Origin: Flavobacteriales bacterium
Lineage (GTDB): Bacteria > Bacteroidota > Bacteroidia > Flavobacteriales_D > Sanyastnellaceae
Assembly: GCA_028825055.1 (NCBI GenBank)
Contig: JAPKAW010000002.1
Coordinates: 1-27,662 of the forward strand
Direction: 5' to 3'
DNA: 27,662 nt
This document shows, piece by piece, positions 1-7,268 of this stretch (position 1 is the first letter of the stretch; every line of letters starts with the position of its first letter). The notes under the pieces were generated by a model. It was not told the DNA's origin. It did not search any database and saw nothing but the letters and a program-made list of their open reading frames with translations. Position numbers and translations under genes: made by a program.

Positions 1-716
1 AAAACCGCGCCTTTGATGATTCCCTCTTGGATAAAAGCGAGAAGGCCGACAGCGATGATTCCTGTTATAACCAAGCCCTTCCAAGAGAACGGATACTTTC
101 GGAAATAATACACCAACGCAATGGCCGGAATGGCCAGCAAATTCAAAAGGTGAACCCCAATTGACAGTCCCATGAGGTACGCTATGAGGATCAACCAACG
201 CAAGTGCCCTGGTTCGTCAGCTACATTCTCCCATTTGAGGATGGCCCAAAATACAAGTGCTGTGAAGAGGGACGATAACGCATAGACCTCGCCTTCAACC
301 GCACTGAACCAAAAACTATCACTGAATGTATAGGCCAAAGCACCTACGGCTCCTGCTCCAAGAATAGCCCACGTTTCCGACTTGGTTGGTGCCACCCCTA
401 AAGAGGCTACCATCTTCTTCGCCAAATGCGTGATGCTCCAAAAAAGAAACAATATTGTGAACGAGCTGCTCAACGCCGATAGCAGGTTGGCAAAGGTTGC
501 TGCATATTCAGTTGGGCTGAAGATCATCAGGAACCGTGCGAGCAACATGAAGAATGGCGCCCCAGGAGGGTGTCCAACTTCCAGCTTAAACGCCGACGCG
601 ATGAACTCTCCGCAGTCCCAGAAACTTGCTGTCGGTTCAATGGTCAGGACATACACGATTGTTGCCAAGGCCCAAACCCCCCAACCCGTGATCACATTCA
701 ATTTTTGGTACTGCAT
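1..716 (-). CDS. DUF2723 (GT117-type) membrane protein, N-terminal part, runs off window
   Basis: Reading the minus strand from the ATG at 716 gives 238 codons, open to the window edge, so the 3' part is missing. The protein starts MQYQKLNVITGWGVWALAT and soon carries the conserved acidic stretch TASFWDCGEFIASAFKLEVG followed by HPPGAPFF. That is the hallmark of the Bacteroidota DUF2723 family (PF11028), now often labelled glycosyltransferase family 117 and related to protein O-mannosyltransferase-type enzymes. The Asp/Glu pair in WDCGEF is the likely catalytic or metal site by analogy with that superfamily. Several hydrophobic segments follow, for example GAGAVGALAYTF, HLLNLLAIPAIALVYYF and GLVITGIIAVGLLAF, as expected for an inner-membrane enzyme. 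A weak AAGGA lies upstream of the start. Family members are usually around 1,000 residues, so only about a quarter is visible. Family assignment is firm; substrate is unknown. Confidence 0.85.
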   Translation of the reverse strand, partial: MQYQKLNVITGWGVWALATIVYVLTIEPTASFWDCGEFIASAFKLEVGHPPGAPFFMLLARFLMIFSPTEYAATFANLLSALSSSFTILFLFWSITHLAKKMVASLGVAPTKSETWAILGAGAVGALAYTFSDSFWFSAVEGEVYALSSLFTALVFWAILKWENVADEPGHLRWLILIAYLMGLSIGVHLLNLLAIPAIALVYYFRKYPFSWKGLVITGIIAVGLLAFIQEGIIKGAV

Positions 717-843
717 CGAACTCAGAAATTTCCTTAGTTGAGGAGCGAAGTTAACAAGCAAAGGCGACCAAAAGTGATCCTAAAATCAACCTTTGTTCGC
801 CTTCGAATACGAATAAACAAAACAAAACAACTGCATTGGGTTT

Positions 844-3108
844 TCAGTCCGCAATCAGCACCCGAGATCCGTAGGCTGGCAAGCCCTTTTCAACCCATAG
901 AATCGTGTAGACACCCGCGGGCCAATCGTTGACATCGAGCATCCCTTCAATTCCTTGAAAACGCTCTTGTCGGATCAATTTTCCATCAAAAGAATGGACG
1001 CGAATATCTCCGTCAAAGGTTTCTGATGGCAGCGTCCAATTGACCGTGTTGATTGCTGGGTTTGGCCATACATGAACGAGGGAGGGAAGCCCCATGCCTT
1101 CTTCCAATCCAGAGTCTACGCCGCAATCCGGAAGCAATCCAAAGTCGTTGTATACACTGTTTTGAATGTCCACCAAAACAAGAGGGAATTCGCTATCTAT
1201 AAGTGCCTGGATGACAAACGATTCAAGCCCACCTCCCAGGGGAAATTCAAAGGTCGCGTCCACATCAAAACAGGCCATTGGGAGACACACGGTAACCGTA
1301 TCCGAGAAACTGCCGACATCCTCCCAATCCAAGTTCAACGACCATCCTTGGACCTCCCAATCAGCAATCGTCGCATCCAGCAAAAGTTGAAAAGCCCAAA
1401 ACCCTTCGTCCGACCATTCCGCATTGAGTGCGAATTGAACCTCTTCACATGCGATCGGAGCAGTCTCCACCTCAACACAGGCTTCGCCTCCATCACAATC
1501 TTCCCAATCGGAAAAACCGATGCACATGGATTCGACGGAAACCTCCTCATTGTCCCAAGTCCAGGCAAACGGGTTGCCCGTTCCGACATTTTCACCTGTG
1601 GTCCACCAGTCTACCGTTCCTTCCCACAACGCTCCTTCTGAGTCGACCGCTGAAAACAAATAAACACCGTCTGACAAGGCCTCCCAGACAATGGACACGT
1701 CACACCCTTCGTCACCGCAATCTGGGCAAACCTCTACCTCATCAAACGCACCGTTGGGGCAGTATTCCGTCTCATATCCAACTGAAAATACATGGCAGTC
1801 ATCATCCGGTGCCGTGTAGAAAAACTCAGATGTATTGACCTCATATGGCTCACCGTCCAACGTCCAAAAGAGCTGTGCTCCCTCCAGAAAGTTTAGCGCC
1901 TCTATCAAGAAATCATTGCACTCAAGAGGATACGCGACGGCCTCTATATCACACTCCTCGTCACACCCTTCAATATTCAACTCCCACGTATACACCTCCC
2001 CTTGACACGTTGCTGAATAAAATTCAGCGGTCACAACATATTCCCCATTTGAAGGAAACTCATAATCAAAATAGATCCCTGCATTCCATTCAATCAATTC
2101 CCCATTCACGGACCATCCAATCTCCCAAGTATTTTCGTCGTACAACCAAAACAAGGCATGGCAACCACCGAGATATTCAACCTCCATGACATCCGGGTTT
2201 GGACAATCGTTGCTTTCCAGGTTGGTGTAGCATGCCTCCATTCCATCGGGACAGGCATCGGTGAACACCTCGACGCAAACACTCCAATTTGGATTGAAAT
2301 CAAATCCAGCTTCGAAGGTCAATCCGTTTTCGCTCGTAGGAGGAGTCACCTGGCCATCGATGTACCACTCAATCAAGGCACCATCTGGTTGTTCGGGAAT
2401 CTCAAAGGTGTACCACATTCCATTCGAACTGGAAACGTCCATTTCCAATGTGCATTCTTCTTCACCGCACCCCTCCACGACAATCGAAGTGGTCAAATAC
2501 GCTCCCATTGGGCAATCAAATGATGTGAAAAAAGCCGTAACCTCGTACGTCCCTGTATTCGGAAAATCATGTTCGATGAAGTGTCCGCCTTCGACCGATT
2601 CTTGGCCATCTCCAAAGTTCCACACCACATTCTCACCTTCTTGGAAACTGCCAATTTCAAAGGCCCATTCACAGCCCTCTCCGCCAGCATAATCAATGAA
2701 TTCAGGACAGTCAAAAATCGGGGCGTTTTCCACACAAAACGGGAACATCCAAATGCCTTCCACTTCCGAGTAAAACTCCACAATTTGAATAAAGTCAGAT
2801 TGCATCAGCTCCATGGCGATCGTTTGAGGATTCACACTTTCACCTGAAATCAGCAAGGTGTAGCAACCTGCTGGCATGCAAAACTCAACCCAAGTAGCCT
2901 CTGTTGCATTCACCGACCAGCTCCCCGTAGAAAACACATCCCCATTTTCTGAGTTCCCAATGAGGTCATAATCAACAGAAACGCTCTCAATCGTCTCAGA
3001 CGTATTTTGAATGAAAAACGAGACTGGGTTACATTCTTGACTCCAAATGGAGGAGAATGCGGTCAAAACAAAGAGACTCAGCAAAGAGAGCGGGCGAATA
3101 CGATACAT
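844..3108 (-). CDS. T9SS type A secreted protein with Cys/Trp-rich PKD-like modules
   Basis: A 754-residue secreted protein. Residues 1-23 form a signal peptide, with likely cleavage between S23 and Q24. The C-terminal 80 residues (about 675-754) are a type A T9SS sorting domain: VWPNPAINTVNW at 680-691, then DGKLIRQE and a WPAGVYTILWV turn. The passenger holds about five modules of roughly 80 residues (134-214, 215-301, 302-382, 386-461, 469-549) bounded by Cys clusters such as GCGEEEC (213-219), GCDEEC (381-386) and CPDCGDEGC (461-469). At least one module is PKD-like (WNFGDGQ at 163-169, later GTYEVTAFF). There are 30 Cys and 31 Trp. Residues 6-702 contain no Lys and no Arg, so the passenger is extremely acidic. 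The role is unknown; a surface adhesin or structural protein exported by Sec then T9SS is most likely. No enzymatic motif was recognised. It lies 127 bases upstream of the DUF2723 gene on the same strand, with no clear terminator between. Confidence 0.88.
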   Translation of the reverse strand: MYRIRPLSLLSLFVLTAFSSIWSQECNPVSFFIQNTSETIESVSVDYDLIGNSENGDVFSTGSWSVNATEATWVEFCMPAGCYTLLISGESVNPQTIAMELMQSDFIQIVEFYSEVEGIWMFPFCVENAPIFDCPEFIDYAGGEGCEWAFEIGSFQEGENVVWNFGDGQESVEGGHFIEHDFPNTGTYEVTAFFTSFDCPMGAYLTTSIVVEGCGEEECTLEMDVSSSNGMWYTFEIPEQPDGALIEWYIDGQVTPPTSENGLTFEAGFDFNPNWSVCVEVFTDACPDGMEACYTNLESNDCPNPDVMEVEYLGGCHALFWLYDENTWEIGWSVNGELIEWNAGIYFDYEFPSNGEYVVTAEFYSATCQGEVYTWELNIEGCDEECDIEAVAYPLECNDFLIEALNFLEGAQLFWTLDGEPYEVNTSEFFYTAPDDDCHVFSVGYETEYCPNGAFDEVEVCPDCGDEGCDVSIVWEALSDGVYLFSAVDSEGALWEGTVDWWTTGENVGTGNPFAWTWDNEEVSVESMCIGFSDWEDCDGGEACVEVETAPIACEEVQFALNAEWSDEGFWAFQLLLDATIADWEVQGWSLNLDWEDVGSFSDTVTVCLPMACFDVDATFEFPLGGGLESFVIQALIDSEFPLVLVDIQNSVYNDFGLLPDCGVDSGLEEGMGLPSLVHVWPNPAINTVNWTLPSETFDGDIRVHSFDGKLIRQERFQGIEGMLDVNDWPAGVYTILWVEKGLPAYGSRVLIAD

Positions 3109-3185
3109 GACGTCGGTGGTTTTTATGCTGTGTGAGAGAATAACACCGTTCTCCAGTTAAGGGTTGCAGCAATGCCGCGCAGTTC

Positions 3186-3204
3186 AAACCAAATTCATTG
3201 GTTT
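3186..3204 (-). terminator. weak hairpin directly after nbaC stop
   Basis: On the minus strand AAACCAA and TTGGTTT form a 7-bp perfect stem with a 5-base loop, starting at the base after the nbaC stop codon. No T-tract follows, so this may be a weak terminator or an mRNA 3'-end stabiliser rather than a classical intrinsic terminator. Confidence 0.3.
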
Positions 3205-3738
3205 TCAGTCAACAAAACGAAGGTCCGTTTCCATTACATCTCCGCAAGCTTTGCATGTCCGCAAATCTTCACTTCCATAAAATTCGCGGAATCTCGGAAT
3301 GAAGTCCTTCTCAATGTTCTCTAATTTGAAATACGTCTCATGCAACGGGTGGTTGCACGAATCGCAAAACCACATCAGTCCATCTTTCATCTCCGAATCT
3401 GCGCGCTTGCATTCAATGACCAATCCCAGAGATCCTTCCTCGCGCATAGGGCTATGGGGAACCTTAGCGGGATGCAAGTACATGTCGCCTGGCCCCAACC
3501 TCATATCCACCGGCTTTCCATCCTCCTGTATCCGAACCGTAATATTGCCTTCGAGCTGGTAAAAGAGCTCCTCGGTCTCGTTGTAGTGATAATCTTTGCG
3601 CGCATTCGGACCCGCCACAATCATGACGATGTAATCACCGCTTTCGACATACAGGTTCTTGTTCCCAACAGGTGGCTTGAGCAGATCCCGGTTCGATTCG
3701 ATCCAGGACGTTAAGTTGAATGGTTTTGCAATCGGCAT
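3205..3738 (-). CDS. nbaC: 3-hydroxyanthranilate 3,4-dioxygenase
   Basis: A 177-residue cupin dioxygenase. It opens the ring of 3-hydroxyanthranilate to 2-amino-3-carboxymuconate semialdehyde, which cyclises to quinolinate for NAD synthesis or is degraded further. The iron ligands expected from the bacterial enzyme of Cupriavidus are at the same positions: H51, E57 and H95. Candidate substrate-binding residues are R47, R99 and E109. A C-terminal rubredoxin-like metal site typical of the bacterial form is present as C125-x2-C128 and C162-x2-C165. Length matches the family (about 174 residues). It is the last gene of the cluster on the minus strand, 35 bases after the EamA gene, and is probably cotranscribed with it. 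The upstream enzyme kynureninase is encoded about 13 kb away on the other strand. No nadC or kmo lies in the window. The assignment is very secure; whether flux goes to NAD or to degradation cannot be read here. Confidence 0.96.
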   Translation of the reverse strand: MPIAKPFNLTSWIESNRDLLKPPVGNKNLYVESGDYIVMIVAGPNARKDYHYNETEELFYQLEGNITVRIQEDGKPVDMRLGPGDMYLHPAKVPHSPMREEGSLGLVIECKRADSEMKDGLMWFCDSCNHPLHETYFKLENIEKDFIPRFREFYGSEDLRTCKACGDVMETDLRFVD

Positions 3739-3773
3739 GGTGTGAATTTAAGCAAATTCCCAAGACGATTTCT

Positions 3774-4688
3774 TTAGGCGGCGCTGGGACGGCTCACCAA
3801 GGCGACACCCGCGAAAATAGCCAGTGCACATGCACCTGTTTCCCAACTCAGATCAGCCATGTAATCCGTTCCGCCAGAGGAAGCAAGCCACCACGAAAAT
3901 CCGGTTGCCAAGAGAGGTTGTAAATAGACATAAATGCTCACCACCGTTGGCTGGACATGACCTAAAGCATAAATATTCAACAGGTACACCATGAAAGTCG
4001 TCGCCAAGATGACATACGCCAAGCCCTGCCAATGAATCGATTCAAATGCCGACCAGTCTATGGCCAAAGCTTGCTGGCCCCCAATGGGGATGACCCACAA
4101 AGCGCCGAAGAGAAACACCCAAGAAATCACAGTGAGCGGTTTGTATTTGGACATCAGCGGTTTGACAAGAACCAAGTAAAAACCATAACTCGTCGCATTG
4201 ATCAAGATCATCAGGTCGCCTTGCCATGACGTATGGATATTGGCTTGATTCGCACTGAAAATGAGCAACGCCACAGCCCCAACTCCACCGATCGCAATGC
4301 CCGTCAACTTGCGTGCTGTAATCGCCGTACCGAGCAGTGCTGCCGATATTCCCAATACCAAGATGGGGTTCACGGTCATGATGATGGACGCGTTGACAGG
4401 ACTGGTGGCATTCAATCCGTTGAAAAACAACAGCTGGTTGACTGCCACCCCCGTGGTACCACAAAGAAATAGTCGCACCAAGTCCGACCGGTCCACGGAT
4501 TCCCAACCTCCTTTCAATCGCAACAAACCGCGCAACAGCCAAAACATAGCCCCTCCGCCGACAACGCGCAAAACAATAAACCCACTGGGACCAATGAGGT
4601 CTGGCATGAGCCCTTTTGCGACGAGGTAGTTGCCTCCATAGGTGAATGCAACCACCAAGAGGGCCAAATGCGCTAGGAGGCGATTCAT
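3774..4688 (-). CDS. EamA/DMT-superfamily transporter
   Basis: A 304-residue, strongly hydrophobic protein with about ten predicted membrane helices in two EamA halves (about 7-137 and 156-298). Typical family signatures are visible: VAFTYGGNYLVAKGLMP and a Pro-containing helix near the start (GPSGFIVLRVVGGGAMF), VNPILVLGISAALLG in the first half, and VYLQPLLATGFSWWL in the second. Members export amino acids, metabolites or drugs across the inner membrane; the substrate cannot be deduced from sequence. It starts 8 bases after the ArsC-like gene ends and sits 35 bases before nbaC. This places a metabolite carrier between a GH3 acyl-adenylating enzyme cluster and a tryptophan-catabolic dioxygenase. 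An exporter for an aromatic or amino-acid-conjugated product would fit but is only inferred. Confidence 0.9.
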   Translation of the reverse strand: MNRLLAHLALLVVAFTYGGNYLVAKGLMPDLIGPSGFIVLRVVGGGAMFWLLRGLLRLKGGWESVDRSDLVRLFLCGTTGVAVNQLLFFNGLNATSPVNASIIMTVNPILVLGISAALLGTAITARKLTGIAIGGVGAVALLIFSANQANIHTSWQGDLMILINATSYGFYLVLVKPLMSKYKPLTVISWVFLFGALWVIPIGGQQALAIDWSAFESIHWQGLAYVILATTFMVYLLNIYALGHVQPTVVSIYVYLQPLLATGFSWWLASSGGTDYMADLSWETGACALAIFAGVALVSRPSAA

Positions 4689-4696
4689 TGTAGTCT

Positions 4697-5053
4697 CTAA
4701 GCCGTCATTGCCGCCTGAGCAGCAGATACCGAGGCCTTTGCCGATCCTGCATGAACAGAATCAGCAAACAAGAAGACCGGGCGCTTTAGGAAGGTGTATT
4801 CTTCGAGAATCAACCGGCGATAATCCATCTCGCTCAACTCTTGGTCAGCAAGTCCCATGGAGCGAAATTTCATGGCGCGACGAGAGAAAATAGCCTCATA
4901 CGATCCTGCCAATTGCGCCATGCGGTCCAAATCTTCGGCTGCGATTCCTTCAGACTTGATGTCGATGACCTCACATCCATGAGCCACTGGCTGGAGTTCT
5001 TCAAAAATCCGAACGCATGTTTTACACGTCGGAAGGGTAAATGCTTTTTTCAT
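4697..5053 (-). CDS. ArsC/Spx-like thioredoxin-fold protein
   Basis: A 118-residue protein of the ArsC/Spx family. The N-terminal strand and active-site loop read TLPTCKTCVRI with a CxxC pair at C10 and C13. A basic patch FSRRAMKFRSMG (56-67) corresponds to the conserved Arg segment of ArsC, and the C-terminal FLKRPVFLF (R91-P92) matches the cis-Pro/Arg motif of the family. Canonical glutaredoxin-linked arsenate reductases have a single N-terminal Cys. The CxxC suggests a thiol-disulfide or Spx-like role, so arsenate reduction should not be assumed. The start codon overlaps the stop of the kinase gene (ATGA, 5050-5053), indicating translational coupling. No other arsenic-resistance gene is nearby. 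Family assignment is good; the substrate is open. Confidence 0.82.
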   Translation of the reverse strand: MKKAFTLPTCKTCVRIFEELQPVAHGCEVIDIKSEGIAAEDLDRMAQLAGSYEAIFSRRAMKFRSMGLADQELSEMDYRRLILEEYTFLKRPVFLFADSVHAGSAKASVSAAQAAMTA

Positions 5054-5658
5054 GATACACTTGTTTTTTCCATGGAATCAATGAGCTGCTGTGTCCCGAT
5101 TTCCCAATCGTGTTGATTGTCAATAATGACATCAGCTCGCTCCTTCCACGGTTCAATGTATTTCAAATCCGCGGGGCGCACATGTTGTTTCCATTGATAG
5201 CGAACCTCTTCCTCGCTATAGCCCCGCTCAGCTCCATCGCGGGCAATGCGCCGTTGCAGCCGAACATCTTCCGGTGCATCAATGAATCCGAGGACATCGA
5301 CCCGACTTAACATTTCTGGATAAGCCATGACGAACAGTCCTTCAACCACAAGCCAGTCAGAAGAGTCAATGGTAATGTCTTTCGACTCCATGACTTCTCT
5401 ATTGTAGGTATACGTGCTCAAGGAGATGGATTCACCCCGCTTCAAGGCATCAATGTCCCGAATTAGATCAGCGTGATTGATAACCTCGGGCAAATCAAAA
5501 TTCGTTTCCCCGTTTTCATCAACGGGAAGTTCTGATTTCGCACGATAGTAATCGTCCAAAGAAAGAACGGCAACACGTGCGTTGAAGTGGCTTCTCAATG
5601 CGGCGAGCACAGTGGACTTCCCTGAGCCACTCCCTCCAATCAGCGCCAAAATTCTCAT
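5050..5658 (-). CDS. udk: uridine kinase-like P-loop kinase
   Basis: A 202-residue kinase of the uridine kinase/phosphoribulokinase family. The Walker A loop GGSGSGKST is at 8-16. SLDDYYR (33-39) is the substrate-side motif, followed by the family's NFDLPEVINHADL region. VVEGLFVMAYPEM carries the Walker B-like E, DAPEDVRLQRRIARD is the lid region, and YIEPWKERADVII matches the C-terminal signature of Udk. Expected reaction: ATP-dependent phosphorylation of uridine or cytidine to the monophosphate. It overlaps its upstream and downstream neighbours by ATGA on both sides (5655-5658 and 5050-5053), so it is translated as the middle of a coupled trio with the GH3 and ArsC-like genes. Given that context the real substrate may differ from uridine. 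Confidence 0.85.
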   Translation of the reverse strand: MRILALIGGSGSGKSTVLAALRSHFNARVAVLSLDDYYRAKSELPVDENGETNFDLPEVINHADLIRDIDALKRGESISLSTYTYNREVMESKDITIDSSDWLVVEGLFVMAYPEMLSRVDVLGFIDAPEDVRLQRRIARDGAERGYSEEEVRYQWKQHVRPADLKYIEPWKERADVIIDNQHDWEIGTQQLIDSMEKTSVS

Positions 5659-7163
5659 GTCTTTGAAATTTCTTGAAGTGAAAGTGAATCTGAGAAATCT
5701 CTCCCATTGGCCAAACGCGGAGGTTTGTTTTGCCCTCCCAAACGCCCCAAGGATTCCATCGCACCGTGGAACCCTCCCTTGCTCACCGGGGTCACAATAG
5801 CAGGACGTAAAACACCCCCAGAAATCAAATCTTTGTAATACGGATTGCGTGAGATCATCGACTCATCAATGGATTTTGCAAACCCTAAAACATCCTGCGG
5901 ATGTTCCGCAAATTCAATGAACCACTCATGATATGGCAAGCCGGACAGCGGACTGACTTGCGGTGCAACGTGAAATTCTGTGACGAGTCCGCCCATCTGC
6001 TCCATCGCATCCTTAATCGCCCCTTCCACCTCCTCAGCGATGACATGCTCTCCAAAGGCGCTCGCAAAGTGTTTGATCCGACCCGTGACCACGATGCGAT
6101 GCGGCTCCGTAGCAACAAACTTGATGGTATCGCCGATATCATACGCCCAAAGCCCTGCATTGCTCGAAACAATCAACGCATATTGCACGCCCAATTCCAC
6201 TGCTTCCAAGCCAATTCGTTTTGGATTCTCGTCAAAATAAGAGTCAACCGGAATGAATTCAAAATACATCCCATCGTCCACGTTGAGTCGCAGTCCTTCA
6301 TTGTCCGTGCGGTCTTGGTACGCGAAGAAGCCCTCTGAAGCAGGAAACAACTCGATGGATGGAATATCGGCTCCAATCAATTCTCGAAACCGCGCGCGAT
6401 AGGGATCAAACGCAACCCCTCCATACACGAACAACTCAAAGTTGGGAAACACCTCGCGCACCGTTTTAGCTCCTGTAACCTCCAGCAATCGCTCAAAATA
6501 ATTCTGCACCCAGGAAGGAATTCCGCTGATCAAACGCAAGTCTTGATTTCGAGTTTCCTCCACGATCGCCTCCACCTTGGCCTCCCATGGTTCGATGCAA
6601 TTGGCTTCAAAAGATGGCAATCGATTCGCTTGCAAATATCCAGGAATGTGGTGTGCTACAATGCCACTCAACCTCCCCATCTTGATACCTCCGGATGTCT
6701 CCGTCAATTCAGGAGAGCCTTGAAGAAAAATCATTTTACCATCCAAAAATCCTGAGTTGCCCGTTTCTGCGATATATGCAAGCAGCGCATTTCGAGCAGA
6801 CCCCAAGTGATTCGGCATGCTATCCCGCGTCAACGGAATGTACTTTGCTCCGCTTGTGGTTCCGCTTGTCTTACAGAAATAAAGCGGTCTCCCAGGCCAC
6901 AACACATCTTTCTCACCACCCACGGCACGGTCCACCCATGGCTTCAGCGCCTCATAGTCTCGAACGGGAACGGCTTTTCGAAAATCCTCTTCAGACATCT
7001 GGGGGTTCAGTCCATGGTCGATGCCAAATGCTGTTCGCTGCGCCTTTTTTAGCAGTTCCTTGAGAACGATTCGCTGTTTTTTGGCTCCATTGAGAGCACG
7101 ACGTTTCTCACGCAGTGCTATCCGCCGTGCAACCGGCTGGCTCAATTTGGATTTCAACGACAT
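5655..7163 (-). CDS. GH3-family acyl-adenylating enzyme (auxin-responsive GH3-like)
   Basis: A 502-residue member of the GH3 branch of the ANL (acyl-adenylate-forming) superfamily. Plant GH3 enzymes activate carboxylic acids such as indole-acetate, jasmonate or benzoates with ATP and join them to amino acids. The ATP motifs are intact: CKTSGTTSGAKYIPLT with SGTTSG at 100-105, LFPASEGFFAYQD (272-284) as the A5-like motif, YDIGD at 341-345 (YxxGD motif), and VTGRIKHFASAFGEHV (359-374) as the hinge. Bacterial GH3 proteins are widespread in Bacteroidota but their substrate is not established. It is the first gene of a coupled cluster (ATGA overlap with the kinase). The start at 7163 is supported by a TAnnTTTG box only 4 bases upstream, which may produce a leaderless message. 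The family call is secure, the substrate unknown. Confidence 0.92.
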   Translation of the reverse strand: MSLKSKLSQPVARRIALREKRRALNGAKKQRIVLKELLKKAQRTAFGIDHGLNPQMSEEDFRKAVPVRDYEALKPWVDRAVGGEKDVLWPGRPLYFCKTSGTTSGAKYIPLTRDSMPNHLGSARNALLAYIAETGNSGFLDGKMIFLQGSPELTETSGGIKMGRLSGIVAHHIPGYLQANRLPSFEANCIEPWEAKVEAIVEETRNQDLRLISGIPSWVQNYFERLLEVTGAKTVREVFPNFELFVYGGVAFDPYRARFRELIGADIPSIELFPASEGFFAYQDRTDNEGLRLNVDDGMYFEFIPVDSYFDENPKRIGLEAVELGVQYALIVSSNAGLWAYDIGDTIKFVATEPHRIVVTGRIKHFASAFGEHVIAEEVEGAIKDAMEQMGGLVTEFHVAPQVSPLSGLPYHEWFIEFAEHPQDVLGFAKSIDESMISRNPYYKDLISGGVLRPAIVTPVSKGGFHGAMESLGRLGGQNKPPRLANGRDFSDSLSLQEISKT

Positions 7164-7167
7164 GCGG

Positions 7168-7175
7168 CAAATTTA
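7168..7175 (-). promoter_or_regulatory. -7 promoter box (TAAATTTG) for the GH3 cluster
   Basis: TAAATTTG fits the Bacteroidota -7 consensus TAnnTTTG exactly and ends 4 bases before the GH3 start codon. That would place the transcript start at or very near the ATG. A TTG lies 14 bases further upstream, closer than the usual 17-23, so the -33 element is doubtful. Confidence 0.5.
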
Positions 7176-7212
7176 CTGCCTCCCCTGCTCAATTCACCGT
7201 GTAGAAGCCATG

Positions 7213-7243
7213 AAAAAAGGGCGCCCCTTTCGGGACGCCCTTT
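7213..7243 (-). terminator. intrinsic terminator, GAAA tetraloop
   Basis: On the minus strand a stem starting AAAGGGCG closes through TCCC-GAAA-GGGG to CGCCCTTT: 12 pairs including one U-G, with a GAAA (GNRA) loop, followed by a run of six T's overlapping the stem end. The U-G pair exists only in minus-strand RNA, which fits termination of the secreted-protein gene ending at 7269. Confidence 0.88.
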
Positions 7244-7268
7244 CTTTTCAAAATCAATCGAATCGTGA

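Noticed and set aside
382..741. 119-codon plus-strand frame near the window start
   Set aside because: Opposite the DUF2723 coding region, whose minus-strand translation matches a known family.
1072..1641. 189-codon plus-strand frame opposite the Cys/Trp-rich secreted protein
   Set aside because: Antisense shadow. The minus frame has a signal peptide and a T9SS domain; this one has no family features. The lack of Lys/Arg codons on the minus strand may itself help keep other frames open.
4697..5053. Calling the ArsC-like protein an arsenate reductase
   Set aside because: It has a CxxC and no arsenic-resistance neighbours; the family contains Spx-like and uncharacterised members, so a general name is safer.
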